Origin: Sulfurovum sp.
Lineage (GTDB): Bacteria > Campylobacterota > Campylobacteria > Campylobacterales > Sulfurovaceae
DNA: 54,467 bases
Assembly (NCBI GenBank): GCA_026983515.1
Contig: JALWHT010000093.1
Location: 1 to 54,467 of the forward strand
Direction: 5' to 3'
Below are positions 31,045-41,041 of the stretch, piece after piece. The notes under the pieces were generated by a model. That model had not been told where the DNA came from, did no database searches, and was given only the letters and a program-made list of their open reading frames with translations. A program made the translations under genes and the position numbers. Within the stretch, counting starts at the first letter, position 1, and every line of letters begins with the position of its first letter.

Positions 31045-31410
31045 ATGCTTAGTATAACGCTTGATAAAGAGGAAGACATTGTGACACTGGAGCCCGATGG
31101 GCCATTGAAAGAGGAAGATTTTGAAACAGCGGTAAAGGTGATCGATCCGTTTATTGCCGAACACGGAAAGCTTTCCGGGCTTATCATTGCCGCAGAGAGC
31201 TTCCCCGGATGGGAGGACTTCTCTGCGCTGGTAGAACATTTGAAGTTCATTAAAAATCATCACAAAAAGGTGAAAAAACTTGCATTTGTGACCGATTCAC
31301 CCATAGGGACATTTGCAGAGAAAATAGGTTCACATTTTGTTGCCGCAGAAGTGAAAGAGTTTCCCTGCGCCGAAAGAAAAGAGGCGCGGGAGTGGATTTT
31401 GGGTAAGTAA
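31045..31410 (+). CDS. SpoIIAA-like (STAS/CRAL-TRIO fold) protein
   Basis: A 121-residue cytosolic protein with the SpoIIAA-like pattern: VTLEPDGPLKEEDFETAVKVIDPFI, then LSGLIIAAESFPGWEDFSALVEHLKFIKNHHKKVKKLAFVTDSPIG and the FPCAERKEAREWI end. The family is small and common in marine bacteria; its role is unknown, possibly binding a hydrophobic ligand or a partner protein. It converges with the HicA-like gene, with only four bases between stops. Confidence 0.82.
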   Translation: MLSITLDKEEDIVTLEPDGPLKEEDFETAVKVIDPFIAEHGKLSGLIIAAESFPGWEDFSALVEHLKFIKNHHKKVKKLAFVTDSPIGTFAEKIGSHFVAAEVKEFPCAERKEAREWILGK

Positions 31411-31414
31411 ATGC

Positions 31415-31678
31415 CTACTCGACAGTGTCAGGTGTAAGGCCGACCTCTTCAAGCCAATGGCGCAGCATAACCACTTCGTCTTTGGTCAAGTGGTCACCAT
31501 GCGGCAGCGGCAGAACGAATTCGCTCTCTTTGTAAAAGAGTTTTGCTTTATGTTTTTTTGTCTGCTCTACCGTAACACCGTAATGTTCCAATGCTGCAAT
31601 CAGTTTTTTTACGTCTATGTTGGTAGAGATAGGGTGTTCGAATACTTTTTCAATTTTCGCTTTGTGTCTGTGACTCAT
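31415..31678 (-). CDS. HicA-like small protein without a HicB partner
   Basis: An 87-residue basic protein. The layout (KIEKVFEHPISTNIDVKKLIAALEHYGVTVEQTKKHKAKLFYKESEFVLPLPHGDHLTKDEVVMLRHWLEEVG) resembles HicA-like proteins with a double-stranded-RNA-binding-like fold, including the His in LPHGDHLTK where HicA keeps its catalytic His. No hicB gene is adjacent, so it may be a solitary member rather than a toxin. Assignment is by pattern only. Confidence 0.6.
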   Translation of the reverse strand: MSHRHKAKIEKVFEHPISTNIDVKKLIAALEHYGVTVEQTKKHKAKLFYKESEFVLPLPHGDHLTKDEVVMLRHWLEEVGLTPDTVE

Positions 31679-31751
31679 GGTCTATCCTTTTGAATTATTT
31701 TGTGAAATCATACCGTACTTTTGTTTGCAGTCATGTAACCTGAGTTGCATT

Positions 31752-32924
<1,173 letters not shown>

Positions 32925-32935
32925 TTAGGGCATAA

Positions 32936-34369
32936 ATGAAGAACATACTGATACTTGCTGACGGCAGCATCGCAAGACATTTTATTGAGTGGGTCGGACG
33001 CAAGCGTGTATCGGAAAACCACTATTACGTCACCTGTTTCCATGAGGATTCTACACCGGAGAAACTGGGTAAAAATATTACCCTTATCAAAGCCGATCCT
33101 ACCAGTTATGCCAGAATCAAACATATCATGTCTGAAACGATGTTTGTACAGGTATTTATTATTGTGCAGTCGCATGAAGATGCACACTACGTGTTGAAAA
33201 ATGTACGGCTTGTCGATGAGAAGATCCGTATCGTACTGGTCAACCCCTGGGATGATGAAGAGATTGGCAAAGATGACAAGAATATCACGGTACTCAATGT
33301 CGATGAACTGATGGCGGCACACCTTTACGACCATTTGCCCAATGTACCGGTTGTTGCCCAGAATGTCGGGCTTGGCAAAGGGGAGATCATGGAAGTACTG
33401 GTGCCTTTTGGCAGTACCTTCGCTTTTCGCCATGTCGGTTCGATTTTGCAGCGAAAGTGGAAAATTGCCGCGATCTACCGCAAGGAAAAGCAGATACTCC
33501 CTACCAATGCGACGACAATTCTTCCAAATGACACGCTGCTCATTGTCGGGAAACCGCTCGTACTCGACGGTGTCTATAAAACGATCAACAAGCGTATCGG
33601 GCTTTTCCCCGAACCCTTTGGAAAAGAACTTTATCTGCTGCTTGATATGAGGTTTGACAAAGAGGATGCGGTTCTCTACCTTGAAGAGAGTCTGTATATG
33701 CTTGAAAAGCTTGAGAACAGACACCTTTTTGTACGGATTCTTCACCTCAGTGACTTTGATCTTATTGAAAAAATAAAGTCATATGAGAATGACCAGGTCA
33801 ATGTTTCCGTCTGCTATGACAATAGCAGAGTAGAACACCTTATTGAGTACGATATTCAGGAACAGGATGTCGGACTGGTACTTGTCAGCCGTGAAAGCTT
33901 CCTCTCCGGTGCAATGCAGCAAACGCTTTATCTACTGAAAAAAGTAGTCTACCTTTTTGGTCAACAACGTCTTTACAACATCAAAAGAAGTGTGGTCGTG
34001 ATGGAGAATGAACAGAAGATGGAATCGATCTCCTCGACAGCCTTTGATGTATCTGAATCTTTGGGTCTGGAACTTTCTCTGTGTGACTTTGATCCGGAAG
34101 GTGAGTTTGAAAGTAAGAAAATCATTATTGAGCACTATGAGACGCTTGCGCACATTTTTTCCATGGAGATAAAGATTGAACAGAAAGTTTCCAATCCTGT
34201 CAGAGAACTTGCCCAGATGGACAACATTCTTCAAATTGCTCCTTTTGAAAAGAATATGCACAGTGCATCTTTCTGGAAACTGCTCTCTACGCACATTAAG
34301 GACTTTTTGCTGACCAGCAACAAGCACCCCAAACTGCTCGTACCGTATGCAACAGATGAAGAGCATTAA
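32936..34369 (+). CDS. RCK/TrkA-type regulatory protein (COG3400-like)
   Basis: A 477-residue cytosolic protein. The first 130 residues form an RCK_N (Rossmann-like) domain (ILILADGSIARHFIEWVGRK, VFIIVQSHEDAHYVLKNVR, RIVLVNPWDDEE), followed by a TrkA_C domain (about 150-235, EIMEVLVPFGSTFAFRHVG...LPNDTLLIVGKP). The C-terminal half has another alpha/beta region that I cannot assign. Such proteins bind nucleotides or ions and gate potassium channels or transporters; no channel gene is adjacent apart from the MscS-type gene further on. The first glycine motif is degenerate (DGSIAR), so dinucleotide binding is doubtful. Confidence 0.8.
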   Translation: MKNILILADGSIARHFIEWVGRKRVSENHYYVTCFHEDSTPEKLGKNITLIKADPTSYARIKHIMSETMFVQVFIIVQSHEDAHYVLKNVRLVDEKIRIVLVNPWDDEEIGKDDKNITVLNVDELMAAHLYDHLPNVPVVAQNVGLGKGEIMEVLVPFGSTFAFRHVGSILQRKWKIAAIYRKEKQILPTNATTILPNDTLLIVGKPLVLDGVYKTINKRIGLFPEPFGKELYLLLDMRFDKEDAVLYLEESLYMLEKLENRHLFVRILHLSDFDLIEKIKSYENDQVNVSVCYDNSRVEHLIEYDIQEQDVGLVLVSRESFLSGAMQQTLYLLKKVVYLFGQQRLYNIKRSVVVMENEQKMESISSTAFDVSESLGLELSLCDFDPEGEFESKKIIIEHYETLAHIFSMEIKIEQKVSNPVRELAQMDNILQIAPFEKNMHSASFWKLLSTHIKDFLLTSNKHPKLLVPYATDEEH

Positions 34370-34450
34370 GGCTACTGTGACCGTCACCCCGGGATTTAAG
34401 TGCATATAAGATAAAATAAAGCAAATTATTATCGAGCAAGGTTGACACGC

Positions 34451-35503
34451 ATGATCGTCCCTATTGAACTTCTCCCTCCCAAGCCTGTCAGATATGACAT
34501 TACCATTGATGCCCTTCCAAAACTCTCTTTTGATACTAAAGTAGTGGTAGTCACCAATCCGACCGTAGCCGGATTTCACCTTGATACCCTGCTTCAAAAT
34601 CTTGAAGCAAAAGAGCTGCATGTAGTAACGGTTCCTGATGGAGAGCAGTATAAAACATTGCAGACTGTTGAGCAGATCCTCGATGAATGTTTTGAGCATA
34701 AACTGGATCGAAAGTCGCTGCTCATTGCTTTTGGAGGCGGTGTCATTGGTGATATGACAGGCTTTACCGCAAGTCTTTACCAGCGCGGGATCGATTTCAT
34801 TCAGATTCCTACTACGCTGCTCAGCCAGGTCGATGCAAGTGTGGGCGGCAAAACCGGTGTGAACAACAAATACGGCAAAAACCTGATAGGGGCATTCTAT
34901 CAGCCCAAAGCGGTCTATATTGACCCGGCTTTTCTTGAAACACTGCCCAAAAGAGAATTTGCCGCAGGTGTGGCTGAGATTGTCAAAATGGCAGTGATGT
35001 TCGACAGAGCGTACTTTGATTTCCTCAAAACAGCAGACTTGCGTGATGAGGTACAGCTCAAAGAGGCAATCAGACGCAGTGTAGAACTCAAGGCATGGGT
35101 AGTTAACCAGGATGAGAAAGAGGCAGGTATCCGTGCTGTGCTCAACTACGGACATACTTTTGGACATGTTGTGGAAAATGAAACAGACTACACAACCTAC
35201 CTGCATGGTGAAGCGGTTGCCATTGGAATGGTTATGGCAAATGCACTGGCAGTCGAACTGGGGCTGATGGAGCCGCAAGAGGCGCAGGAGGTAAAAGCGG
35301 TACTTGAAAAGTATGCGCTACCTACCGATTATGTCATTGAGAATATCGACGACTTTTATGAGCACTTTTTCCTGGACAAAAAAAGTGCTAATAACAGTAT
35401 CAAGTTCATTCTTCCTAAAGGCATTGGGAATCACAAAATTGTCAAAGATCTCGATGAGACAGCAGTCAAGCGTGTATTGGCGCAGTTTGGAGCAAACCGA
35501 TGA
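34451..35503 (+). CDS. aroB: 3-dehydroquinate synthase
   Basis: A 350-residue enzyme that converts DAHP to 3-dehydroquinate, the second step of the shikimate pathway, using NAD and a divalent metal. Family blocks are VPDGEQYKTLQTVEQILDECFE, FGGGVIGDMTGFTASLYQRGIDFIQIPTTLLSQVDASVGGKTGVN, KNLIGAFYQPKAV, LNYGHTFGHVVEN with a metal His, and LHGEAVAIGM. ATG 34451 is preferred to TTG 34442 because AAGG (34438-34441) is then correctly placed. The stop overlaps the MscS gene in ATGA. Confidence 0.97.
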   Translation: MIVPIELLPPKPVRYDITIDALPKLSFDTKVVVVTNPTVAGFHLDTLLQNLEAKELHVVTVPDGEQYKTLQTVEQILDECFEHKLDRKSLLIAFGGGVIGDMTGFTASLYQRGIDFIQIPTTLLSQVDASVGGKTGVNNKYGKNLIGAFYQPKAVYIDPAFLETLPKREFAAGVAEIVKMAVMFDRAYFDFLKTADLRDEVQLKEAIRRSVELKAWVVNQDEKEAGIRAVLNYGHTFGHVVENETDYTTYLHGEAVAIGMVMANALAVELGLMEPQEAQEVKAVLEKYALPTDYVIENIDDFYEHFFLDKKSANNSIKFILPKGIGNHKIVKDLDETAVKRVLAQFGANR

Positions 35504-37182
35504 TCTTTCGCTCTCTGCGTATTGTGCTGCTGCTTGCAGGAATGGGGCTTACCGCAGCTTTTGCCGCCGGAGAGAACAGAGCATATGAAAACGTACCGAC
35601 GACAGTGACAGAAAAACCGGATCAGGGCATTAAAAAACATGTTGAAACATTGTCACAGCTGATCAGTGAAAAAGAGCATTTGGATGTTCAGCTTAAAGAA
35701 AACAATATCTGGTCAAAGATTTACAGCAACTACCATGTGTACAAAGAGCTCAAAAAGCAGGAAACGGTACTTGACAAAAAGATCGATGAACTGGAAACAC
35801 TTTCTAGAAAACGTCTGCTGAACAAGCAACAGCGTGAGATACTCAAAGAACTTCGCAACAAAAAGAAGATTCTGCTGGGTAAACTGCAGCTGCTCGAAGA
35901 GTATGAAAAAGATCCGTTCAAAAAACTTCTTACACCACCAGCGGTAGGGGAGGTCCCTGTTGTGCAGAATCCACTTGCGATCATCTCGGCGCTCTCCTTC
36001 ATAGAAAAGCTAAAAAATGATGCCAAAGAGTATAATGACCGGTACCTCTCCATTCAGCAGGTCATGCAGGAACTCAAAGAAAAAGAGCGGATTCTACATA
36101 CCCTTATCGAAGCCAGACCAGACAGTCTGAAGTACCGAAAAGAGCTGCAGGATACGATCGATCAGATCAATACTTTTTCCCCGGTAGTAGAGATCTTTAA
36201 AACGACACAGAATGTCTATACCAAAAAACTTGATGAGATCATGCTCAATCTGCATGCCGATATCAAAAAAGAGGTGGAGAAAGCGACAACGATCGGTATT
36301 ATCATACTTGTTTTTCTGATCATTATTTTCTTTATTAAATATCTGGTACGCCGCTATATGTCAGACAATGAGCGTTTCTATACGATCAACAAGGCGCTAA
36401 ACTTTACTTTTATTACACTCTTGGTGCTTGTGCTGCTTTTTGCCTATATTGAAAATGTCAGCTATCTTGTCACCATCTTGGGATTTGCCTCTGCAGGTAT
36501 CGCCATTGCCATGAAAGACTGGTTTATGTCTATTATGGGGTGGTTTGTCATCATCATTGGGGGTGCAATTCATGTAGGAGATCGTGTGAAATTTGTACGT
36601 AACGGTATGGAGTATGTGGGTGACGTGGTGGATATTTCTCTGCTGCGTATGACCATTCAGGAAGATATTACCCTGACAACCTACTTGCATAACCGAAGGG
36701 CGGGGCGTATCATCTTTGTACCGAATAATTATGTTTTTACCGATATGATCGCCAACTATTCGCATGCGGGGCTGAAAACGGTTTGGGACGGTATAGATTT
36801 CACCATTACCTTTGACTCGAATGCAAGCAAAGCGAGTGCTATTGCCAAAGAGGTAACAAAGAAGTACTCCAAGGGATATACCGATATTACCCGGAAACAG
36901 CTTAACAAACTGCGCAGCCAGTATAGTATGAAAAACACCAATGTTGAGCCGCGTATTTACAGTTTCATTGAGCCTTACGGTATCAAAATATCGGCCTGGT
37001 ACCATACCAATGCCTATGCGACACTGACACTTCGCAGTACCATTTCCATGGAGATCATCGAGCGTATTCAGGCGGAAAACGATATCTTCCTGGCATATCC
37101 TACGCAGTCCATCTATATTGACAATGATGTGCATAAGCCGGCTGTGCCTCAGCCGACACTGTTTGACGGAGAGCAAGCATGA
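35500..37182 (+). CDS. MscS-family mechanosensitive channel with long periplasmic coiled-coil part
   Basis: A 560-residue membrane protein. It has a signal peptide or first helix (about 1-24), a long helical, Lys/Glu-rich periplasmic region (about 45-260) with heptad-like spacing, three membrane helices (about 265-285, 305-325, 328-370), the pore-lining helix SAGIAIAMKDWFMSIMGWFVIIIGGAIHVGDRV, a beta domain (VGDVVDISLLRMTI...GRIIFVPNNYVFTDMIANYSH) and a C-terminal part. MscS channels release solutes on membrane tension. It is larger than E. coli MscS because of the N-terminal coiled coil. It overlaps aroB and mtaB by four bases each. Confidence 0.88.
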   Translation: MIFRSLRIVLLLAGMGLTAAFAAGENRAYENVPTTVTEKPDQGIKKHVETLSQLISEKEHLDVQLKENNIWSKIYSNYHVYKELKKQETVLDKKIDELETLSRKRLLNKQQREILKELRNKKKILLGKLQLLEEYEKDPFKKLLTPPAVGEVPVVQNPLAIISALSFIEKLKNDAKEYNDRYLSIQQVMQELKEKERILHTLIEARPDSLKYRKELQDTIDQINTFSPVVEIFKTTQNVYTKKLDEIMLNLHADIKKEVEKATTIGIIILVFLIIIFFIKYLVRRYMSDNERFYTINKALNFTFITLLVLVLLFAYIENVSYLVTILGFASAGIAIAMKDWFMSIMGWFVIIIGGAIHVGDRVKFVRNGMEYVGDVVDISLLRMTIQEDITLTTYLHNRRAGRIIFVPNNYVFTDMIANYSHAGLKTVWDGIDFTITFDSNASKASAIAKEVTKKYSKGYTDITRKQLNKLRSQYSMKNTNVEPRIYSFIEPYGIKISAWYHTNAYATLTLRSTISMEIIERIQAENDIFLAYPTQSIYIDNDVHKPAVPQPTLFDGEQA

Positions 37183-38426
37183 AAAAAGTATTTTTTAAAA
37201 CATTCGGATGCCGTACGAACCAGTTCGATACACAGGTCATGATGTCTAAACTTAAAGAGTTTGAACTGACACAGGATGAGAACAGTTCAGACATCATTGT
37301 TGTGAACTCCTGTACGGTCACCAACGGTGCAGACTCTTCGGTACGAAACTATATCGCTTCAATGAAGCGCAAGAACCCTGATGCCAAAGTCATACTGGCA
37401 GGGTGCGGTTCACACTCCAAAGGAGAGGCACTTTTTGAAGACAACAAAGTTTTTGGTGTCATGGGACACTCGGAAAAAGAGAATATCAACGAGATTCTTA
37501 AAAAAGAGACACGATTTTATGAAATTGGTGACCTTGAACATATTGACTCAACGATTGTTGAGGAGTTTGTGGGCAAGAGCAGGGCATTCATCAAGATCCA
37601 GGAGGGGTGTGACTTCCGGTGTTCCTACTGTATCATTCCTTCAGTGAGGGGGAACGCACGTTCGCATAAAGAGGAGACGATCCTCGAGCAGATACGCAAA
37701 CTTGCCGCTAACGGATTTGGAGAATTCATTCTAACAGGAACCAACGTGGGAAGCTACGGCAAAGACCACGGCACGAGCATGGCAAAACTGCTGAAAAAAA
37801 TGAGTATGATCCGAGGTGTGCGGCGCATCCGTATAGGGAGTCTTGAGCCTATTCAAATCGATGATGAGTTCATGGAGCTTCTGGATGAGGCGTGGATGGC
37901 GAAGCACCTGCATATTGCACTACAGCATACCAGTGACAGAATGCTTGAATTGATGAACCGGCGTAACCATTTTGAAAGTGACCTTGAACTTTTCAATACA
38001 ATTGCAAGTCGCGGCTATGCCCTTGGAACGGATTTCATTGTAGGGCATCCGGGTGAGGGAGAAACGGAGTGGAAGGAGGCAATTGAACGTGTGAAAGCAT
38101 TGCCGCTTACCCATGTACATGCCTTCTCCTACTCCAAGCGTGACAACACGGCCTCTGCAACCATGAAACCTGAAATACGCGGTAACATCGCCAAAGAGCG
38201 TTACCGTGAACTTACAGCGCTGGTGAAGGCAAAAAACTATGCTTTCAGGCGTTCACACAACACCAATCTTGAAGTGCTGCTCGAAACCGGCAAAAATGGT
38301 GTTTTCAGTGGGTTTGACCAGTATTTTAACCGTGTGGAAGTGACAAGCAACGAAGACCTTGGCAGTAACTGGGTATTGTTAAACGATGTGGAGGTAAGCC
38401 CCGATGGCAACCGCGCAACACTTTAA
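37179..38426 (+). CDS. mtaB: tRNA t6A37 methylthiotransferase
   Basis: A 415-residue radical-SAM enzyme that adds a methylthio group to t6A37 of ANN-decoding tRNAs. The N-terminal UPF0004 domain has its three cluster cysteines in TFGCRTNQFDTQ, VVNSCTVTNGAD and ILAGCGSHSKGE. The radical-SAM cluster is CDFRCSYCIIP (C-x3-C-x2-C). Further blocks are ILTGTNVGSYGKD, RIRIGSLEPIQI, LHIALQHTSDRMLELMNR, TDFIVGHPGEGE and HAFSYSKRDNTAS. A C-terminal TRAM-like part follows. Within the conserved tgt-aroB-mtaB block it overlaps both neighbours. Confidence 0.93.
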   Translation: MKKVFFKTFGCRTNQFDTQVMMSKLKEFELTQDENSSDIIVVNSCTVTNGADSSVRNYIASMKRKNPDAKVILAGCGSHSKGEALFEDNKVFGVMGHSEKENINEILKKETRFYEIGDLEHIDSTIVEEFVGKSRAFIKIQEGCDFRCSYCIIPSVRGNARSHKEETILEQIRKLAANGFGEFILTGTNVGSYGKDHGTSMAKLLKKMSMIRGVRRIRIGSLEPIQIDDEFMELLDEAWMAKHLHIALQHTSDRMLELMNRRNHFESDLELFNTIASRGYALGTDFIVGHPGEGETEWKEAIERVKALPLTHVHAFSYSKRDNTASATMKPEIRGNIAKERYRELTALVKAKNYAFRRSHNTNLEVLLETGKNGVFSGFDQYFNRVEVTSNEDLGSNWVLLNDVEVSPDGNRATL

Positions 38427-40074
38427 AGCAAAACTTCTTGCCCAGAAAAATCTGAAAATCATTATCGGACTGCTTGCTGTTTTACTTCTGCTTGTCACGT
38501 TTGCTTTGCTGCGGGATGATGCAATACTCATTACTCACAAGCAGGCCAATGCGCTTTACAAGAAAAACAAAATTGAAAAGCTGGTCATCGACGGCGACTA
38601 TGTTCGTCTTATTACCCCCTCAGGTGTTTACAAAGTCTATAAAGATGCCATTAACAAAAACGCCTTTTTCAGCAAGTACCCTGTAGAGGTTAAGGGCTCC
38701 AATGAAGAGGTGTACAATATCTTGACATTTCTTTTTCTGCTTGGTGCATTTGCCTATCTTATCCGTTTTATTGACAAAAGCAGACAGCAGCAGCTGGAGC
38801 GTATTGAAGCGGTGCAGGAGGGGAGAAACACCCAGGACAGTCCTATACGCCCTATGACATCGACAGTGACATTCAAAGATGTTGCCGGTATCAAAGATGT
38901 CAAAGAGGAGCTTGAGGAGATCATCGATTTTCTGCGTGAGCCGCAAAAGTACCGTGAACTTGACATCCGTCTGCCCAAAGGGGTACTTTTGGTAGGCCCT
39001 CCGGGGGTGGGAAAAACGCTTATCTCAAAAGCGGTTGCAGGCGAAGCGGGTGTACCGTTTTTCTACCAAAGCGGTGCATCTTTCGTGCATATTTATGTAG
39101 GGATGGGCGCCAAGCGTGTCAGTGAACTCTTTCAAAAAGCCAAGCAGTATGCACCGAGCATCGTCTTTATTGACGAGATCGATGCAGTAGGCAAGAGCAG
39201 GGGAGAGTTTCGTAACGATGAACGTGAAGCAACGCTCAATCAATTGCTGACCGAGATGGATGGCTTTGAAGAGAGTTCCGGAGTCATTGTTATCGGAGCG
39301 ACGAACAAGATCGATGTGCTCGATGAGGCACTGCTGCGTGCCGGACGTTTCGACCGCCGTATCCATATTTCACTGCCTGATCTTGATGACCGTAAAAAGA
39401 CACTGGAGCTTTACCTAGCGCATAAGCCTCACAATGTCGATATTGATGCCATTGCCCGTATGACGGTAGGTTTTAACTCTGCTGCACTCGATACCCTGAC
39501 GAATGAAGCGGCCATTCATGCTATGCGTGAAGGCCGCAGTATTGTGGAGACTTCTGACTTTGAAGCGGTCAAGGAGAAGGTACTGCTTGGCAAGCGAAAA
39601 ATTATGAGCTTTACCGAAGAAGAACGCAAGATTCAGGCTTTCTATCAGGGGGCGAAGGCTGTTGTGGCGACATGGCTGGATGTTGAGTTTGAAAAAATAG
39701 GCATCGTCAATACTCGGCTGATCATGCAGGAGCATGAGATATTGTCACGTTCGACACTGCTGAACCGTATCAAGGTGTATCTTGCCGGAAGTGTGGCAAC
39801 CCAGATGCACTACAACGAGCAGTTCACCAATGCCAGTGAAGATATTCTCCATGCCAAAGAGCTGATACGCAAGGTCATCTACGAGTACGCGATGAGTGAG
39901 AATTTTGTTGTTTCCAGTGTTGAAGAAGAGGTACTGATGAAAGAGTCCGTTGCCGAGCTTAAAGCGCTCCTTAAGCGGCTTGACGGCGCACTTGCACAGG
40001 TTTCGGACTTTTTGCTTGTCCATGAGAATATCACCCATGAAGCATGCAGGAAAATTCTTCTTGAAATATTTTAA
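38404..40074 (+). CDS. FtsH-like AAA+ membrane protein lacking the protease motif
   Basis: A 556-residue protein with two membrane helices (about 17-36 and 104-121) around a small periplasmic domain, then an AAA+ domain with Walker A GPPGVGKT (198-205), Walker B FIDEID (255-260) and arginine finger RAGRFDRR (312-319). FtsH has a zinc protease site HEAGH after this domain. Here the aligned segment reads AFYQGAKAVVATW (412-424), so both zinc His and the Glu are gone. It should bind and remodel proteins with ATP but cannot be a zinc protease of the FtsH type. It follows mtaB with a 23-base overlap. A similar FtsH-like gene sits at this place in Helicobacter, from memory. Confidence 0.88.
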   Translation: MATAQHFKAKLLAQKNLKIIIGLLAVLLLLVTFALLRDDAILITHKQANALYKKNKIEKLVIDGDYVRLITPSGVYKVYKDAINKNAFFSKYPVEVKGSNEEVYNILTFLFLLGAFAYLIRFIDKSRQQQLERIEAVQEGRNTQDSPIRPMTSTVTFKDVAGIKDVKEELEEIIDFLREPQKYRELDIRLPKGVLLVGPPGVGKTLISKAVAGEAGVPFFYQSGASFVHIYVGMGAKRVSELFQKAKQYAPSIVFIDEIDAVGKSRGEFRNDEREATLNQLLTEMDGFEESSGVIVIGATNKIDVLDEALLRAGRFDRRIHISLPDLDDRKKTLELYLAHKPHNVDIDAIARMTVGFNSAALDTLTNEAAIHAMREGRSIVETSDFEAVKEKVLLGKRKIMSFTEEERKIQAFYQGAKAVVATWLDVEFEKIGIVNTRLIMQEHEILSRSTLLNRIKVYLAGSVATQMHYNEQFTNASEDILHAKELIRKVIYEYAMSENFVVSSVEEEVLMKESVAELKALLKRLDGALAQVSDFLLVHENITHEACRKILLEIF

Positions 40075-40573
40075 CGGATTTTCCCTGCAGGGGGAGGAGC
40101 AGTTTTTCAAGCCATGGCTGATAGAAAATGACTATACAGTGGCAGGGTTCAGCTATGGTGCGCAGCTGGCATTAGAGTATGCACTGGAAAGCACCAGACG
40201 GATTGACCGAGTGCTGCTTTTTTCTCCTGCCTTTTTCCAAACTCAGAAAGCCTCATTCATCCGGGCACAGCTGCGCTATTTTGATGCCGGGCGTGAGGCG
40301 TATGTAGCACAGTTTCTTAAAAATGTTGCCTATCCTTCCAAGATCGATCTGGAAACACACCTTGATACGGGCAGCAAAGCGGAACTTGAAGCGTTACTAA
40401 GTTACCGATGGGATGAAAAGAAGCTTGAGATGCTGCAGGCAAGGGGAACAGTTGTTGAAGTTTTTCTCGGGGCGAAAGACAAGATCATCGATGCAGAGGC
40501 AGCAAGAGATTTTTTTGCACCGATTGCAACAACCTACTATTTTAAAGAAGCAGGACACCTGCTGCAAGCCTGA
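40061..40573 (+). CDS. bioV: Pimeloyl-ACP methyl ester esterase, BioV type
   Basis: A 170-residue small alpha/beta hydrolase resembling Helicobacter BioV, which removes the methyl group from pimeloyl-ACP methyl ester and ends the early phase of biotin synthesis. The nucleophile Ser is in VAGFSYGAQLALEYAL, the late Asp in EVFLGAKDKIIDAE, and the His in EAGHLLQA. I start at TTG 40061 because AGGA (40048-40051) lies nine bases upstream and the protein then begins KYFNGFSLQG, like the known protein; longer starts (ATG 40037) would overlap the FtsH-like gene more deeply. It overlaps that gene by 14 bases. Confidence 0.8.
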   Translation: MKYFNGFSLQGEEQFFKPWLIENDYTVAGFSYGAQLALEYALESTRRIDRVLLFSPAFFQTQKASFIRAQLRYFDAGREAYVAQFLKNVAYPSKIDLETHLDTGSKAELEALLSYRWDEKKLEMLQARGTVVEVFLGAKDKIIDAEAARDFFAPIATTYYFKEAGHLLQA

Positions 40574-40588
40574 GATAAAGGAGAGTTT

Positions 40589-41041
40589 ATGGCAAAGTAC
40601 ACCTATCCGTTTCAACCCAAAACCCCTTATTTGACCACCGACGGGATTATTGAAGTTTACGAGGGTGAGCTGTTTCGCGGTATTGTACTGATAGAGCGAA
40701 AAAATCCTCCTGTCGGACTGGCACTTCCGGGAGGGTTTGTCGATGTAGGCGAAAAGGTTGAGGATGCTCTCATACGTGAAATGAAAGAGGAAACAGCCCT
40801 CGATGTTCAGATAATCCGGCTTCTGAATGTCTACTCCGATCCTAACCGTGATCCGCGTTTTCATACGGCAAGTGTTGTCTATGTAACCCGTGCAGAGGGA
40901 GAGCCCAAAGGGGGTGACGATGCCAAAGAGGCACATATCTACCCGCTAAATGAAATTGCGTTTGAAAAGCTGGTATTTGATCATGCCAAGATACTTCGTG
41001 ACTACCTAAAGAGCAGCAATGGACATAGCCAACAGTGCTGA
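40589..41041 (+). CDS. NUDIX hydrolase
   Basis: A 150-residue pyrophosphohydrolase. The NUDIX box is complete: GGFVDVGEKVEDALIREMKEET, with the Glu residues that bind Mg. Before it lies YEGELFRGIVLIERKNPPVGLALPGG. The substrate is probably a nucleoside diphosphate derivative such as ADP-ribose, but cannot be read. AAAGGAGAG precedes the ATG. Its last 23 bases overlap magIII. Confidence 0.9.
   Translation: MAKYTYPFQPKTPYLTTDGIIEVYEGELFRGIVLIERKNPPVGLALPGGFVDVGEKVEDALIREMKEETALDVQIIRLLNVYSDPNRDPRFHTASVVYVTRAEGEPKGGDDAKEAHIYPLNEIAFEKLVFDHAKILRDYLKSSNGHSQQC

Noticed and set aside
33932-35278. A 448-residue open frame on the minus strand
   Set aside because: It is antisense to the RCK-type gene and aroB, both with clear family motifs. 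The translated product is Cys/His/Phe-rich without any pattern.
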